A DNA stretch of 64,000 nucleotides from Actinomycetes bacterium (lineage in GTDB: Bacteria > Actinomycetota > Acidimicrobiia > Acidimicrobiales > RAAP-2), in assembly GCA_021831035.1 (NCBI GenBank), contig JAKBNL010000001.1, positions 62,001-126,000 on the forward strand, given 5' to 3'. Shown one piece after another: positions 27,311 through 35,134 of the stretch (its first letter is position 1; each line of letters starts with the position of its first letter). The notes beneath the pieces were generated by a model. It ran no database searches and was not told the origin of the DNA. It saw only the letters and a list, made by a program, of their open reading frames with translations. The position numbers and the translations under genes were made by a program.

Positions 27311-27435
27311 ATCCATTTATCCCCCCGACAGCCGGACCGTCCGAATTCGATAGATGGGGTGAAGAGTGGACCCGGTGCTCGCCAAAGAGAGAACGACTCC
27401 TGGGGCGGGCCAAAGTCTCTACGGGACCCGGGACG

Positions 27436-27717
27436 GTGCAGTTCGTAGACCTTTACAAAGCCGGCAGGCCACGTTCCGAAAGAGTCGAGTCCGAGCGCTC
27501 CCGGTCCTTCACGTACGATGACCTGCTGGCACGTGACAAGGTGAACCTCGATCTGCGGTGGTTGAAGGACGATGGCCTCCAGGACGCCGCAGACCTGCCA
27601 GTTTCCGAGGTCCTCGCGCGAGAGATCATCGAGCAGCACGAGGCTGCCCTCGACGAGTTCAACGTCATCGCGGCGTCACTCGAGGAACTGACCGACAAAA
27701 GCGGCGAACTGGGCTGA
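27436..27717 (+). pseudogene. hsdM: 3' fragment of type I restriction-modification methylase (HsdM-like)
   Basis: The last 93 codons of this frame read YKAGRPRSERVESERSRSF, then TYDDLLARDKVNLDLRWLKD, then LPVSEVLAREIIEQHEAAL. This corresponds to the C-terminal segment of one HsdM subfamily, usually ERFRSFTYDELxARDKVNLDIFWLKD followed by LPxPDVIAAEI. The catalytic N-6 methylase domain (NPPY/F motif) is missing, and the upstream frame is IS remnant, so the gene is truncated and dead. No hsdR or hsdS fragments were found nearby. Confidence 0.8.
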
Positions 27718-27806
27718 GCCCTGTCAGACAGGTGGCCAATTTCCAGGGCTCACACTTACCCGAACGTCTATTCGAACGGTTTGGGTCTATTTATCCGAAT
27801 CCCTCG

Positions 27807-27883
27807 TGGTGGGGCTAGTAAGAATCGAACTTACGACCTCGTCATTATCAGTGACGCGCTCTAACCGACTGAGCTATAGCCCC
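27807..27883 (-). tRNA. tRNA-Ile (GAT)
   Basis: A 77-nt cloverleaf with encoded CCA. The acceptor stem is GGGGCTA/TAGCCCC, the D-loop AGCTCAGTCGGTTAGAGC, and the anticodon stem CGTCA/TGACG around CTGATAA gives GAT. The T-arm is GTAAGTTCGATTCTTAC. Its 3' end faces the IS/hsdM graveyard, the usual orientation for integration into a tRNA gene. Confidence 0.97.
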
Positions 27884-27909
27884 GAGGACGTACCAATCTA
27901 TACCAGCGC

Positions 27910-28713
27910 CTAAAGGCCCCGTTGGGGGTCGATCGCCCGCGCCGCCATGGACTGGCTGGCCGTGCCCAGGAGGACGCCGTCTTGGGTCCAGAGGAAGGCC
28001 ATGCCCTGACCGATGCCGTCGACGAGGGCGTGCATGCGGATGTCGCAGAGGATCCACTCCGACGTGGCGCGGCTCGCCACGCGCACGGTGTTGTCGAGAC
28101 TGCGGCCCATGACCGGGCGACCCATCGGTTGGGAGGCTCCACCCGAGACCAGGTCGCCGACGATGGCGAGGGTCCCGGCGGAGGGGTCGAGATGGTGGGG
28201 GACGCGCACCCACAGGGCCGAGTCGGCTGATCCGGGCGAGCCATCGAGCTGATCAAAGGTCCTCCCCAGGGCGACGCGCACGTCGAGGTGCTCAAAGACC
28301 GAGCCCGACATCGGGCTGTGGAAACGTCGTGGCGGGCACGCTTCGGGTGGGGGGACCGACGGCATCGCCACCCACGACCCGGCGTCGAGGGTGCCCGCGC
28401 CGAGGGCCGCGACGACGGTGAGGACCTCGCGCTCAGCGACGCGAATGGTCGCCCGACCCTGAGTGATGCGCTGGCCCACGGCGGCGAGGTCGACCGACAC
28501 GGTGGCCGACTCGCCGGGCTGGGCGAAGGCCACGTACTGGGCGACGCCGTAGATCGTGGGTCGCGCGGTCGCCTGCTCGAGGGCGACGAGGCCGGCCGCG
28601 AGGCCGCACCCGCCGTAGAGGAAGCGCCCGGGCGTGATGAGCCGGTCCACCACCTCGAAGGACCAGGTCGACTCGTCGAGCCGCGCGAGGCCCAGGAACT
28701 CGGCGACGTCCAC
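27910..28713 (-). CDS. TesB-like acyl-CoA thioesterase family protein
   Basis: A 267-residue double-hotdog protein. The first half has FLYGGCGLAAGLVALEQA and the strand VAQYVAFAQPG; the second half ends SLDNTVRVASRATSEWILCDIR, then HALVDGIGQGMAFLWTQDGVLLGTASQ, closely resembling TesB-type C-terminal blocks. The family cleaves acyl-CoAs. The start is GTG at 28713. It stands alone between tRNA-Ile and a divergent membrane protein. Confidence 0.85.
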   Translation of the reverse strand: MDVAEFLGLARLDESTWSFEVVDRLITPGRFLYGGCGLAAGLVALEQATARPTIYGVAQYVAFAQPGESATVSVDLAAVGQRITQGRATIRVAEREVLTVVAALGAGTLDAGSWVAMPSVPPPEACPPRRFHSPMSGSVFEHLDVRVALGRTFDQLDGSPGSADSALWVRVPHHLDPSAGTLAIVGDLVSGGASQPMGRPVMGRSLDNTVRVASRATSEWILCDIRMHALVDGIGQGMAFLWTQDGVLLGTASQSMAARAIDPQRGL

Positions 28714-28772
28714 GGGCGAACGCTACCCGGTGCGCGGTCAGACCCCCGGCCCCGGGCGGGCAGACTGGGGCA

Positions 28773-29378
28773 GTGCTCGACCCTCGGTTCGTCTACCTCG
28801 CCGTCGCGCTCTCGGCGTTCGGTGCGGCCGGCTACATCCGCGACACGCTGCGCGGGCTGACCGCGCCGAACCGGGTGACCTGGGCGCTGTGGGGACTTGA
28901 GGGGCTGCTCGCCTTCGGGGTGGAGAGCCAGCAGAACGTCGGCCTGGCGAGGTGGATGACCCTCGCGCTCGGGGCCGTCCCGATCCTCGTGTTCGCGGCC
29001 TCCTTCCGCGACCGCAACGCCGTGTGGCGCCTCGGGGCGTTCGACCTCGTCTGCGGGGTCATATCGGTGGCGGGCGTCGTCTTCTGGGCCCTCGTGCACG
29101 AGGCGACGATCGCGCTCGTCGCCTTCATCGCTGCCGACCAGGTGGCCGCCCTGCCCACGTTCCGCAAGTCGTGGCTCGCCCCCGAGTCCGAGACCCACTG
29201 GGTGTTCTTTCTGGGGTGCGCGAACTGCGTGATCACTGTCCTCACCCTCAAGGTGTTCACGACGGCCGGCGTCCTCTACCCAGGGGTCATCGCGGTGAGC
29301 GACCTTTTGTTGGCCCTGGTGATCGTCACGCGGTTCGGACCGCGGTGGCGCTCCACGCACCGTCCCTCGGTGGCCTAG
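28773..29378 (+). CDS. Six-helix membrane protein, unknown function
   Basis: A 201-residue protein with about six hydrophobic segments, the first at residues 5-22. Motifs such as YIRDTLRGLTAPNRVTWALWG and AADQVAALPTFRKSW lie in loops and resemble a conserved hypothetical membrane family seen in several bacteria. No catalytic motif is evident. The start is GTG at 28773, diverging from the thioesterase gene with about 60 nt between. The stop is 34 nt before ctaG, so the two may be co-transcribed. Confidence 0.72.
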   Translation: MLDPRFVYLAVALSAFGAAGYIRDTLRGLTAPNRVTWALWGLEGLLAFGVESQQNVGLARWMTLALGAVPILVFAASFRDRNAVWRLGAFDLVCGVISVAGVVFWALVHEATIALVAFIAADQVAALPTFRKSWLAPESETHWVFFLGCANCVITVLTLKVFTTAGVLYPGVIAVSDLLLALVIVTRFGPRWRSTHRPSVA

Positions 29379-29412
29379 CGGGACCGGGCCCGCGGGCCGC
29401 TACCGTGACGCG

Positions 29413-30273
29413 GTGGGGACGCTGCTGCCCTTCCACTGGCACGCGGTCACCGCCCTCGCGATCCTTGCGGCCTGGGTCGCGCACCTCGTGGCGGTACGTG
29501 ACGCCCGCCACCGCCGGCGGGCCGGCCTCGGCCTCGCCGCCTTGGCCGGGGTGGTGCTGTGGCCCGTGGGGGACCTCGCCGCGAGCGTGTCGCTGAGCGT
29601 CGCGACGGCTCAGCGCCTCGTCGTCATCTTGCTCGTCGCACCCCTCCTCGTGCGCTCGATGCCCTTCGACCTCGCCGCCCGGCTCACGCGGCCCGCCGCC
29701 GTCGATGCCGTGGCGCGCGTCGCGGCGAAGCCCGGGGTGGCCCTGGCGATCGTGACGGTCGTGGGCACGGCCTCGCTCACCTCGCCGGTGGTGGACGCGG
29801 GCGCCGAGCACACGTGGGTGAGGGCGCTCACGGTGCTCGCCGACCTCGTCGTCGGGGTCGTCTTCTGGCTGCCCGTGCTCGACGCGGCCCCGGGGACGAC
29901 GAGGCTCTCGCCGATGGGTCGCGCCGGCTACCTCTTCGGTGGGTCGGTCCTCGTCACCGCGCTCTCGTTCGTGTGGATCTTCTCGCGCCACCCCCTCTAT
30001 CCCGCGCTGCACGACCAACGTGCGCTCGTGCACCTGAGCGCCGTCGCGGACCAGCAGGTCGCGGGTTTCGTCGCGAAGTTCGGCGCGTACGTCCCGCTCT
30101 GGGCCCTGGCCTTCGCGATCATCGCCCGGGCGCGAGAGTCGGGCGTGGCGCCCGAGGAGTCCCCCCTGCACTGGGCCGACGTCGAGCGAGAGCTCGAGCG
30201 AGTGGACCGTCGACGGTCGCGCCAACGCCCGCCCGACGGCGCCGTCGGTACAGTGGGGGGCCCGGGGACGTAG
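29413..30273 (+). CDS. ctaG: Cytochrome c oxidase assembly protein, CtaG (caa3) family
   Basis: A 286-residue membrane protein with about seven helices, opening FHWHAVTALAILAAW, as in the caa3-type CtaG family (FxWHxx). AQRLVVILLVAPLLV and GSVLVTALSFVWIF are later helices; the loop LHDQRALVHLSAVADQQVAG contains the conserved DQQxAG block. The family helps insert copper into oxidase. The tail after the last helix is hydrophilic. Its TAG stop lies inside the tRNA-Ala gene, a 10-nt overlap. Confidence 0.88.
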   Translation: MGTLLPFHWHAVTALAILAAWVAHLVAVRDARHRRRAGLGLAALAGVVLWPVGDLAASVSLSVATAQRLVVILLVAPLLVRSMPFDLAARLTRPAAVDAVARVAAKPGVALAIVTVVGTASLTSPVVDAGAEHTWVRALTVLADLVVGVVFWLPVLDAAPGTTRLSPMGRAGYLFGGSVLVTALSFVWIFSRHPLYPALHDQRALVHLSAVADQQVAGFVAKFGAYVPLWALAFAIIARARESGVAPEESPLHWADVERELERVDRRRSRQRPPDGAVGTVGGPGT

Positions 30274-30336
30274 CTCAGTTGGTAGAGCGCGGGCTTTGCA
30301 AGCCTGAGGTCGTGGGTTCGATCCCCATCGTCTCCA
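30264..30336 (+). tRNA. tRNA-Ala (TGC)
   Basis: A 73-nt cloverleaf without encoded CCA. The acceptor stem is GGGGACG/CGTCTCC (one G-T pair), D-loop AGCTCAGTTGGTAGAGC, and an anticodon loop with TGC flanked by GGCTT/AAGCC. The T-arm is GTGGGTTCGATCCCCAT. Positions 8-10 of the tRNA are the TAG stop of ctaG. Confidence 0.96.
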
Positions 30337-30424
30337 CCGGGTGACTCGAGCGCCCTGCTCGGTCCACGGGGGGTTGAGAGCGGGTGGGACCTCGCGGTGC
30401 GCCCGGCGGTGCCTCCAGTGCGCC

Positions 30425-30781
30425 GTGGGTGAGGTCCCCGTCGAACCCCCGCTCGCCGGTGACGAGGCGCAGACCCTCGTCGGTGAGCTCGAGCGGGTGC
30501 GACGGTTCATCGCCTGAAAGTGCGGCGGGCTCGGCGCCTCGACGATGACCCTGGCCGGGCCGCTCCGCCACCTCACCGTCGTGGGGTGCGGCGTCTTCCG
30601 CCGCGGGCTCGACGAGGGGTCACTCGGCGCGCCCCGGGACGAGGTCGACTGGGACGGCGATCCGGACTGGGAGTGGCGGACTGCGGCCCAGGAGGACCCC
30701 GACGGCCTGCGCGCCACGTGGCGCGAGGCCGTGGACGGACCGGTCGGCGAGGACGCGCCCGGTGAGGGGATTGACCTCTAG
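30425..30781 (+). pseudogene. DinB-like DUF664 protein, disrupted
   Basis: One frame from a GTG at 30425 reads GELERVRRFIA, then TGA at 30515-30517, then KCGGLGASTMTLAGPLRHL, CGVFRRGLD and DWDGDPDWEWRTAAQED. DUF664 relatives have FAWKCGGL at the stop, so TGA replaces the Trp codon TGG. About nine residues normally found between KCGGL and GAST are also missing, still in frame. The rest matches to the end. A single nonsense change plus an in-frame deletion fits a decaying gene; a sequencing error would explain only the stop. Confidence 0.75.
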
Positions 30782-30906
30782 CGAGGCCGACTCGCCGGGA
30801 TGGGGGCCCGGCGTTCGCGCTGGTGAACGTCGGACGCGCGGTGCGCGGGAGGGCTATCCGCCCACGGTGCGTGGGGCAGTGGATGGGACGCCGTCGCCGC
30901 TTGGGC

Positions 30907-31254
30907 CTAGGGGTCGCCTCGAAGCACCTGCCCGTCCAGTCGGAGCCACGTGACGCCGGTGGGATCGGTCGGCGGAGGGGAGTCGGACATGATCCGGTCG
31001 AGTGCGCCCGTCGCCAGCTCCTCGGCTAGCCAGAGCCCCTCATCGTCGTCCTCGCCGGGTGGCTTGGCCCGGTAACCGAAGCGGACGTTGGGGAAGCGAC
31101 CATGCGAGAAGCGCAGGACCACTCTCTCGCCGTCCTCACCGATCGTCGCGTCGGCCGTGCGCACCTGGGTCGCGCCGAGCCGGTGAGCGAGGCCGGTGAA
31201 GGTTTTGAAGCACGTCAACTGCTCGTTGAGGTCGTGGCGTCGGGGCGTCACCAT
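30907..31254 (-). CDS. Hypothetical protein
   Basis: A 115-residue soluble protein from an ATG at 31254. It is mixed in composition, with GERVVLRFSHGRFPNVRFGY suggesting beta strands and LWLAEELATGALDRIM a helix. No signal peptide, membrane segment or recognised motif is seen. The amino-acid balance is protein-like rather than the Arg/Pro-rich bias of antisense frames. It is immediately downstream of lepB on the same strand. Confidence 0.5.
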   Translation of the reverse strand: MVTPRRHDLNEQLTCFKTFTGLAHRLGATQVRTADATIGEDGERVVLRFSHGRFPNVRFGYRAKPPGEDDDEGLWLAEELATGALDRIMSDSPPPTDPTGVTWLRLDGQVLRGDP

Positions 31255-31312
31255 CGGAGTCCGAAGGGGCCCCGCCCCCTCGACCGGCGAGTGTGCCTCA
31301 CGCGACGATCCG

Positions 31313-31945
31313 CTAGACACCGCCGATGGCCGAGAGCGGCCAGACGCGCCAGGCGACCTTGCCGATTATCGCCGAGCGCGGCACGAACCCCCAGTACCGG
31401 CTGTCGCACGAGGTCGGCTCGTTGTCGCCGAGCACGAAGTACTGGCCCGGCGGGACGACGATCGGGCTCTGGGGCGCGCCGATGGCCGGCTCGAGCGGGC
31501 CGGAGTGGGGCCAGGGCTGGGCGAGGGGGCGGTAGTTGACGTAGATCGTGTTGCCCTCGGAGTACAGGGTCTGGCCGGGCAGGCCGATAACACGCTTCAC
31601 GAGGTCCGGCGTGGCCTCGGCGCAGTCCTGGGCCACGGCGGGACTGGCGCGGAAGACGATCACGTCGCCGGTGTGGATCGTGCCGAACTCGGCGGCGAGC
31701 TTGTCGACGACGATGCCCTGGCCCGGCCACAGCGTCGGCTCCATCGAGCCCGAGGGGATGTAGAAGGTCTGCACGACGTAGGCCCGCACGAGCACCGAGG
31801 CCACCGCGACCGCGACGAGCAGGATGACCCACGAGCGAGCCCGTCGCCTCGATCGCGCCCGCCCGGCGTCGGCCCAGGGGGCGGCGAGGGGCTCGGCGGC
31901 CTCCAGGGGGGTCGGCGACGGGTCGAGGACCCCCTCGTCATTCAC
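31313..31945 (-). CDS. lepB: Signal peptidase I
   Basis: A 210-residue membrane protease removing signal peptides from exported proteins. A basic N-terminal tail leads into one membrane helix (about 38-54). The catalytic Ser is S67 in IPSGSMEPTL, and the Lys is K117 in DLVKRVIGLPG. The final box GDNEPTSCDSRYWG is the conserved C-terminal GDNR-like segment. The start is GTG. It is a single-helix type usual in actinobacteria. A stem-loop at 31961-31995 separates it from the cytochrome operon upstream. Confidence 0.95.
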   Translation of the reverse strand: MNDEGVLDPSPTPLEAAEPLAAPWADAGRARSRRRARSWVILLVAVAVASVLVRAYVVQTFYIPSGSMEPTLWPGQGIVVDKLAAEFGTIHTGDVIVFRASPAVAQDCAEATPDLVKRVIGLPGQTLYSEGNTIYVNYRPLAQPWPHSGPLEPAIGAPQSPIVVPPGQYFVLGDNEPTSCDSRYWGFVPRSAIIGKVAWRVWPLSAIGGV

Positions 31946-31960
31946 CGCCCGAGGCTAGCG

Positions 31961-31995
31961 CCGTGGGGGCGCCCCGCGCGAGGGCGCCCCCACGG
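31961..31995 (-). terminator. Stem-loop after the cytochrome b operon
   Basis: A perfect 14-bp inverted repeat (arms 31961-31974 and 31982-31995) with a 7-nt loop, GC-rich. It lies 5 nt past the stop of the last cytochrome gene on the minus strand and 16 nt before the lepB start. No U-run follows, as is common for high-GC actinobacterial terminators. Confidence 0.7.
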
Positions 31996-31999
31996 TCGA

Positions 32000-32941
32000 C
32001 TAGGCGCGCTGGGCTCGGTAGTGGTCCCGCCAGATCAGCCGGTACACGCGAGTCCAGCGTGGGATCGAGCGCACCCCGGGGATGAAGGGGACGAGCAGCA
32101 GGAGCAGCGAGAGGAGCATCATGATCCCCCACACCTGTACGTCGGCGTTCGCGCTCGTCGAGAAGGGCGGGACCTGGTACCAGAACGTGTACAGCCACAG
32201 CCACGCCTGGCCCGGGTAGTTGCCCGTCTCGTTCATCATCCCCCACTGGGTGCCGAGCAGGTGACGCTGCTGGGCCAGGTCGCCGAGGTACGAGCCGTCG
32301 GCGAGGAAGAGGAGCGGGAGCGTGAAATTCGAGGTGTAGAAGCCGTTCTGGGTGACCAGGGCCTGGTCGAGCGCACCCGAGCGGGCCATCTGCTCGAGGG
32401 AGTTGATCATCACCGGGACCGGTCCGGCCGCGGTCGTCGGCACCGACACCGTCCCGTTGGTGAAGGTCATCTTGGTCGAGGCCTTGGTGTAGGCGTTGAC
32501 CCAGGTCGTGCGCTGGCTGGCGCTGGCACCCTTCCACTGCGCGAGCGCCGTGGAGAGCGGGGGTGTGGCGGGCTGGGACTCGAGGGGGCTGAGGACGAAG
32601 TCGCGCACCGTGTTCACCGGGATCGTCGCGCCGAGCCACTTGGCCAGCGTGAGCGGTCCGAGGTGCTGGCCCGAGGAGGCGGTGTTGTAGGGCGCGCCGT
32701 ACTGGGCCGTGCCCGAGGTGCCGTTCAGTTCGGTGAGGGCCGTCTGGGCGAAGTCGACCGGGGCCTTGTTCGACCACTGCTGCACGGTGACCTGCGGGTC
32801 GTCGGGCGAGCTGAAGACGAGAGCCAGGCCGATCGTGAGGATCGCGACGACAAGGAAGGCGATGGTGCCCTCCTTGATGATGTCGTAGGGACGCTGGGGG
32901 CCCGTCCAGGGGGCGACCGTGACGTCGGGACTGTCGCTCAT
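32000..32941 (-). CDS. Cytochrome b operon membrane subunit with large outside domain
   Basis: A 313-residue protein. One helix near the N terminus (about 26-44) is followed by about 190 hydrophilic, Thr/Ser/Asn-rich residues, then helices near the C terminus (PGQAWLWLYTFWYQVPPF and VWGIMMLLSLLLLLVPFIP). The position after a b6-type cytochrome, with a 4-nt ATGA overlap, suggests the counterpart of subunit IV (C-terminal part of cytochrome b). However, the PEWY quinol-site motif is not visible and the long outside domain is unusual. It probably belongs to a quinol-oxidising complex; role inferred from context. Confidence 0.72.
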   Translation of the reverse strand: MSDSPDVTVAPWTGPQRPYDIIKEGTIAFLVVAILTIGLALVFSSPDDPQVTVQQWSNKAPVDFAQTALTELNGTSGTAQYGAPYNTASSGQHLGPLTLAKWLGATIPVNTVRDFVLSPLESQPATPPLSTALAQWKGASASQRTTWVNAYTKASTKMTFTNGTVSVPTTAAGPVPVMINSLEQMARSGALDQALVTQNGFYTSNFTLPLLFLADGSYLGDLAQQRHLLGTQWGMMNETGNYPGQAWLWLYTFWYQVPPFSTSANADVQVWGIMMLLSLLLLLVPFIPGVRSIPRWTRVYRLIWRDHYRAQRA

Positions 32942-33561
32942 CGCGCTTCCTCTCTCTCCTCGAAGGGCGGCACGACGCCCTTGGCGCGCACCATCAGGAC
33001 GTGCAGGCCGGTCAGCACCACCGCCACGAGGGGCAGGAGCACGATGTGCCACATCAGCATCTGGCCGAAGTTCAGAACGTTAAAGAACGACCCGGCCCCG
33101 GTCGAGTTGATGCCGTCCTTGGCCTGGGTCGAGATCCACTGGGAGTCGAAGTTGGTCTGGCTGACGTAGCCGGTGAAGGCGGTGGCGATCGACACGAGGA
33201 ACGTGACCACGCCGGTGACCCAGGTGAGCGAGCGTCCGCCGCGCCAGGCCGCCATGAAGTACTTGCCCCACAGGTGGATGACCATCGCGAAGAAGAAGAT
33301 CTCCACGCTCCACAAGTGCAGGGAGTTGACGAAGTGGCCGATTCCCGAGGCGTGCCACCACTGCGGGCCCTTGAGGGCCAGGATGAACCCCGAGAGGATC
33401 ACCACGGCGAGCGCCGACAGGGTCGTCACGCCGAAGACGTAGATCCACGAGGCCACGTAGGCCGGCTGGGTGTCGGGCAGCATCTTCTCCGGGGGTAGAC
33501 GGTGCGCCACCCGGTGGCGCAGGCGCGTCGTCCACTGGCGGTCGATCTCGGTCGAGCTCAC
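32938..33561 (-). CDS. Cytochrome b6-type protein
   Basis: A 207-residue membrane cytochrome with four helices. Haem ligands appear as H82 and H96 in helix B (H-x13-H) and H172 and H187 in helix D (H-x14-H); the 15-residue spacing in helix D is the b6 type rather than the mitochondrial bc1 type. GPQWWHASGIGHFVNSLHLW is typical of the family. It is the b-haem core of a quinol oxidoreductase. The start GTG follows GGAGACGAA and overlaps the small upstream gene by 4 nt. Confidence 0.9.
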   Translation of the reverse strand: MSSTEIDRQWTTRLRHRVAHRLPPEKMLPDTQPAYVASWIYVFGVTTLSALAVVILSGFILALKGPQWWHASGIGHFVNSLHLWSVEIFFFAMVIHLWGKYFMAAWRGGRSLTWVTGVVTFLVSIATAFTGYVSQTNFDSQWISTQAKDGINSTGAGSFFNVLNFGQMLMWHIVLLPLVAVVLTGLHVLMVRAKGVVPPFEEREEAR

Positions 33562-33737
33562 TTCGTCTCCTTCTTGTGGCGCCGTCCCGGGAACGGCACG
33601 AACAGTGCCGCCACGAACGTCGCCACCATCAGTGCGATGACCGTGAGGTTGGCGTAGGAGATGTCGATCCAGTGCCAGTGGAAATAGTGGCCCGGTCCAT
33701 CTAACGACACGAGTGCCGCGAGCAGAGTCTCGGCCAT
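33558..33737 (-). CDS. Small single-helix protein of the cytochrome b operon
   Basis: A 59-residue protein. An N-terminal stretch carries HYFHWHWIDISY, three His residues within five positions, followed by one membrane helix (about 31-50) and a basic tail. It is the first gene of the operon, overlapping the cytochrome b gene by GTGA. The ATG at 33737 is preferred over a GTG at 33740 because GGAGG lies 5 nt before it. Its conserved His/Trp cluster suggests an accessory subunit; no family name recognised. Confidence 0.7.
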   Translation of the reverse strand: MAETLLAALVSLDGPGHYFHWHWIDISYANLTVIALMVATFVAALFVPFPGRRHKKETK

Positions 33738-33783
33738 CACGTCCTCCCTTCAGTCGCAAAGGAGTCTTCTCGTTCGCTCCTCA

Positions 33784-33840
33784 GTCCCCGTAGGGACCTT
33801 TGGCACAATGTGGTCTATCAGGCCGTGGGTCGAAAGTCCC
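33784..33840 (-). promoter_or_regulatory. Two DosR-box-like inverted repeats upstream of the cytochrome b operon
   Basis: The minus strand reads GGGACTTTCGACCC at 33840-33827 and GTCCCTACGGGGAC at 33797-33784. The first resembles the DosR/DevR half-site GGGACTTT; the second is a perfect GTCCC-N4-GGGAC inverted repeat. Their centres are 43 bp apart, about four helical turns, and the nearer lies about 47 bp before the first ATG. Binding by a DosR-like regulator is inferred from resemblance only. Confidence 0.5.
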
Positions 33841-33843
33841 TAC

Positions 33844-35031
33844 TCAGGAGCGTACGACGTCGTCGTCGGACGTGCCCCGCACGAGGAGGCGACGCGCGGC
33901 GACGGGGAAGACGAGAGCCGAGAGCGCGGCGGTGACGATCATCGCCGCGCTGTTGTGCGGACCGAGTCGACCGGTGCGCTCGCCGATCTCGGCGGTGGTG
34001 ACGAGCATGGTGAGCGGCGCCATCAAGAGCAGGCTCCCCGCGAGTCCCTCGCGCGGGGGGATCTTGCGCCACGCGAAGTAGCCCAGGAGCGCGAGGCGGG
34101 GCACGCTCTGGACGAGGATGGCCGCGCCGACGAGTGGCGCGAGCACCACGAGGCTCAGGCGCAAGGGCGTCTGGACCCCGACCGTGAGGAAGAAGAGCGG
34201 GATGAAGAAGCTGTTGGCCACGCTCGTGAGGCGCTCGATGAGGGCCCGGGGCTCACCGATCACGTGGCGAAAGACGATGCCGGCGAGGACCGCGCCCATC
34301 GCGAGGGCGATGTGGACGACGGCGCTCGCGGCGACGAGCAGGAAGAGGAGGGCGAAGGTCCCGCGCAGGCCGACCTCGATGGGGTCGTCGCGGCGGTACC
34401 AGCGCCGGAAGTGGTGCGGGGTCGCCGAGCGCGCCCGTCGGACCGCGTAGCCGAGGGCGAGCGCCGCTCCCACCGCGGCCAGGGTGCGCCCCGAGGCGAG
34501 CAGGATCGTCGCGTTGAGGCCCCGCGACGGGGCGACGCTCATGACGTTGAGCACGATGACGTAGCAGAACTCCCCGACCGTCCCGATGAGGATCGCCTCT
34601 TGGGCGAAGCGGTTCTTGAGCCAACCCTGGGTGTAGAGCACCGGCACGGTGATCCCGACCGAGGTCGCCGCACCGCTCACCACCCACAGGGCCGAGGCGT
34701 TGAGACCGCGGCCGAGCACGGCCTCGGAGATCGCGAGCGAGAGGCCGAAGAGTCCGACGCCGACGGCGACGGCGGTCTTGGACGAGTGCCAGATCCGGCG
34801 CAGGTCGAACTCGACGCCCACGAGGAACATCAAGATGAGAAAGCCCAGTGAGCCGAGGGTCCCGATGAACGTGCCGGCGGCCGTCGTGCTGGTCGGCAGC
34901 ACGAAGCCGAGCGCCAGGCCCAGGATGAGCTCGAGGACCGGTCCGGGCACGCCCGTGCGCTCGGCCACCAGGGGCGCCGCGAAGGCCGCCACCGTGAGTA
35001 CGGCGAGGGTCAGCCCGACGGCCGGGCTCAC
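33844..35031 (-). CDS. Cation/proton antiporter, CPA2-like
   Basis: A 395-residue membrane protein with about 12 helices. The opening ERTGVPGPVLELILGLALG matches the first helices of the KefB/NapA superfamily. GSLGFLILMFLVGVEFDL is the usual conserved segment, and an acidic position in FLVGVEF is retained. There is no C-terminal RCK domain, so regulation by nucleotide is unlikely. It exchanges K+ or Na+ for protons. The start is GTG. It precedes the cytochrome operon on the same strand, about 100 bp away. Confidence 0.88.
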   Translation of the reverse strand: MSPAVGLTLAVLTVAAFAAPLVAERTGVPGPVLELILGLALGFVLPTSTTAAGTFIGTLGSLGFLILMFLVGVEFDLRRIWHSSKTAVAVGVGLFGLSLAISEAVLGRGLNASALWVVSGAATSVGITVPVLYTQGWLKNRFAQEAILIGTVGEFCYVIVLNVMSVAPSRGLNATILLASGRTLAAVGAALALGYAVRRARSATPHHFRRWYRRDDPIEVGLRGTFALLFLLVAASAVVHIALAMGAVLAGIVFRHVIGEPRALIERLTSVANSFFIPLFFLTVGVQTPLRLSLVVLAPLVGAAILVQSVPRLALLGYFAWRKIPPREGLAGSLLLMAPLTMLVTTAEIGERTGRLGPHNSAAMIVTAALSALVFPVAARRLLVRGTSDDDVVRS

Positions 35032-35134
35032 CGGGCCCCCGTGGCGGCCGTCGGGCGCGCTCGCCGGGGCCCGGGTAAAGGCGTCGTGCTCAAGGCGCCA
35101 CGCTATCGGGATCCCCGGCTGGGGTGCGACCCCC

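Noticed and set aside
27720..27806. An att-site duplicate of the tRNA-Ile 3' end inside the graveyard
   Set aside because: No stretch matching the tRNA 3' end well enough was found by eye in 26100-27800.
30275..30571. A minus-strand frame containing ETMGIEPTTSGLQS
   Set aside because: That peptide is the antisense of a tRNA gene (tRNA-Ala here), a frequent false annotation.
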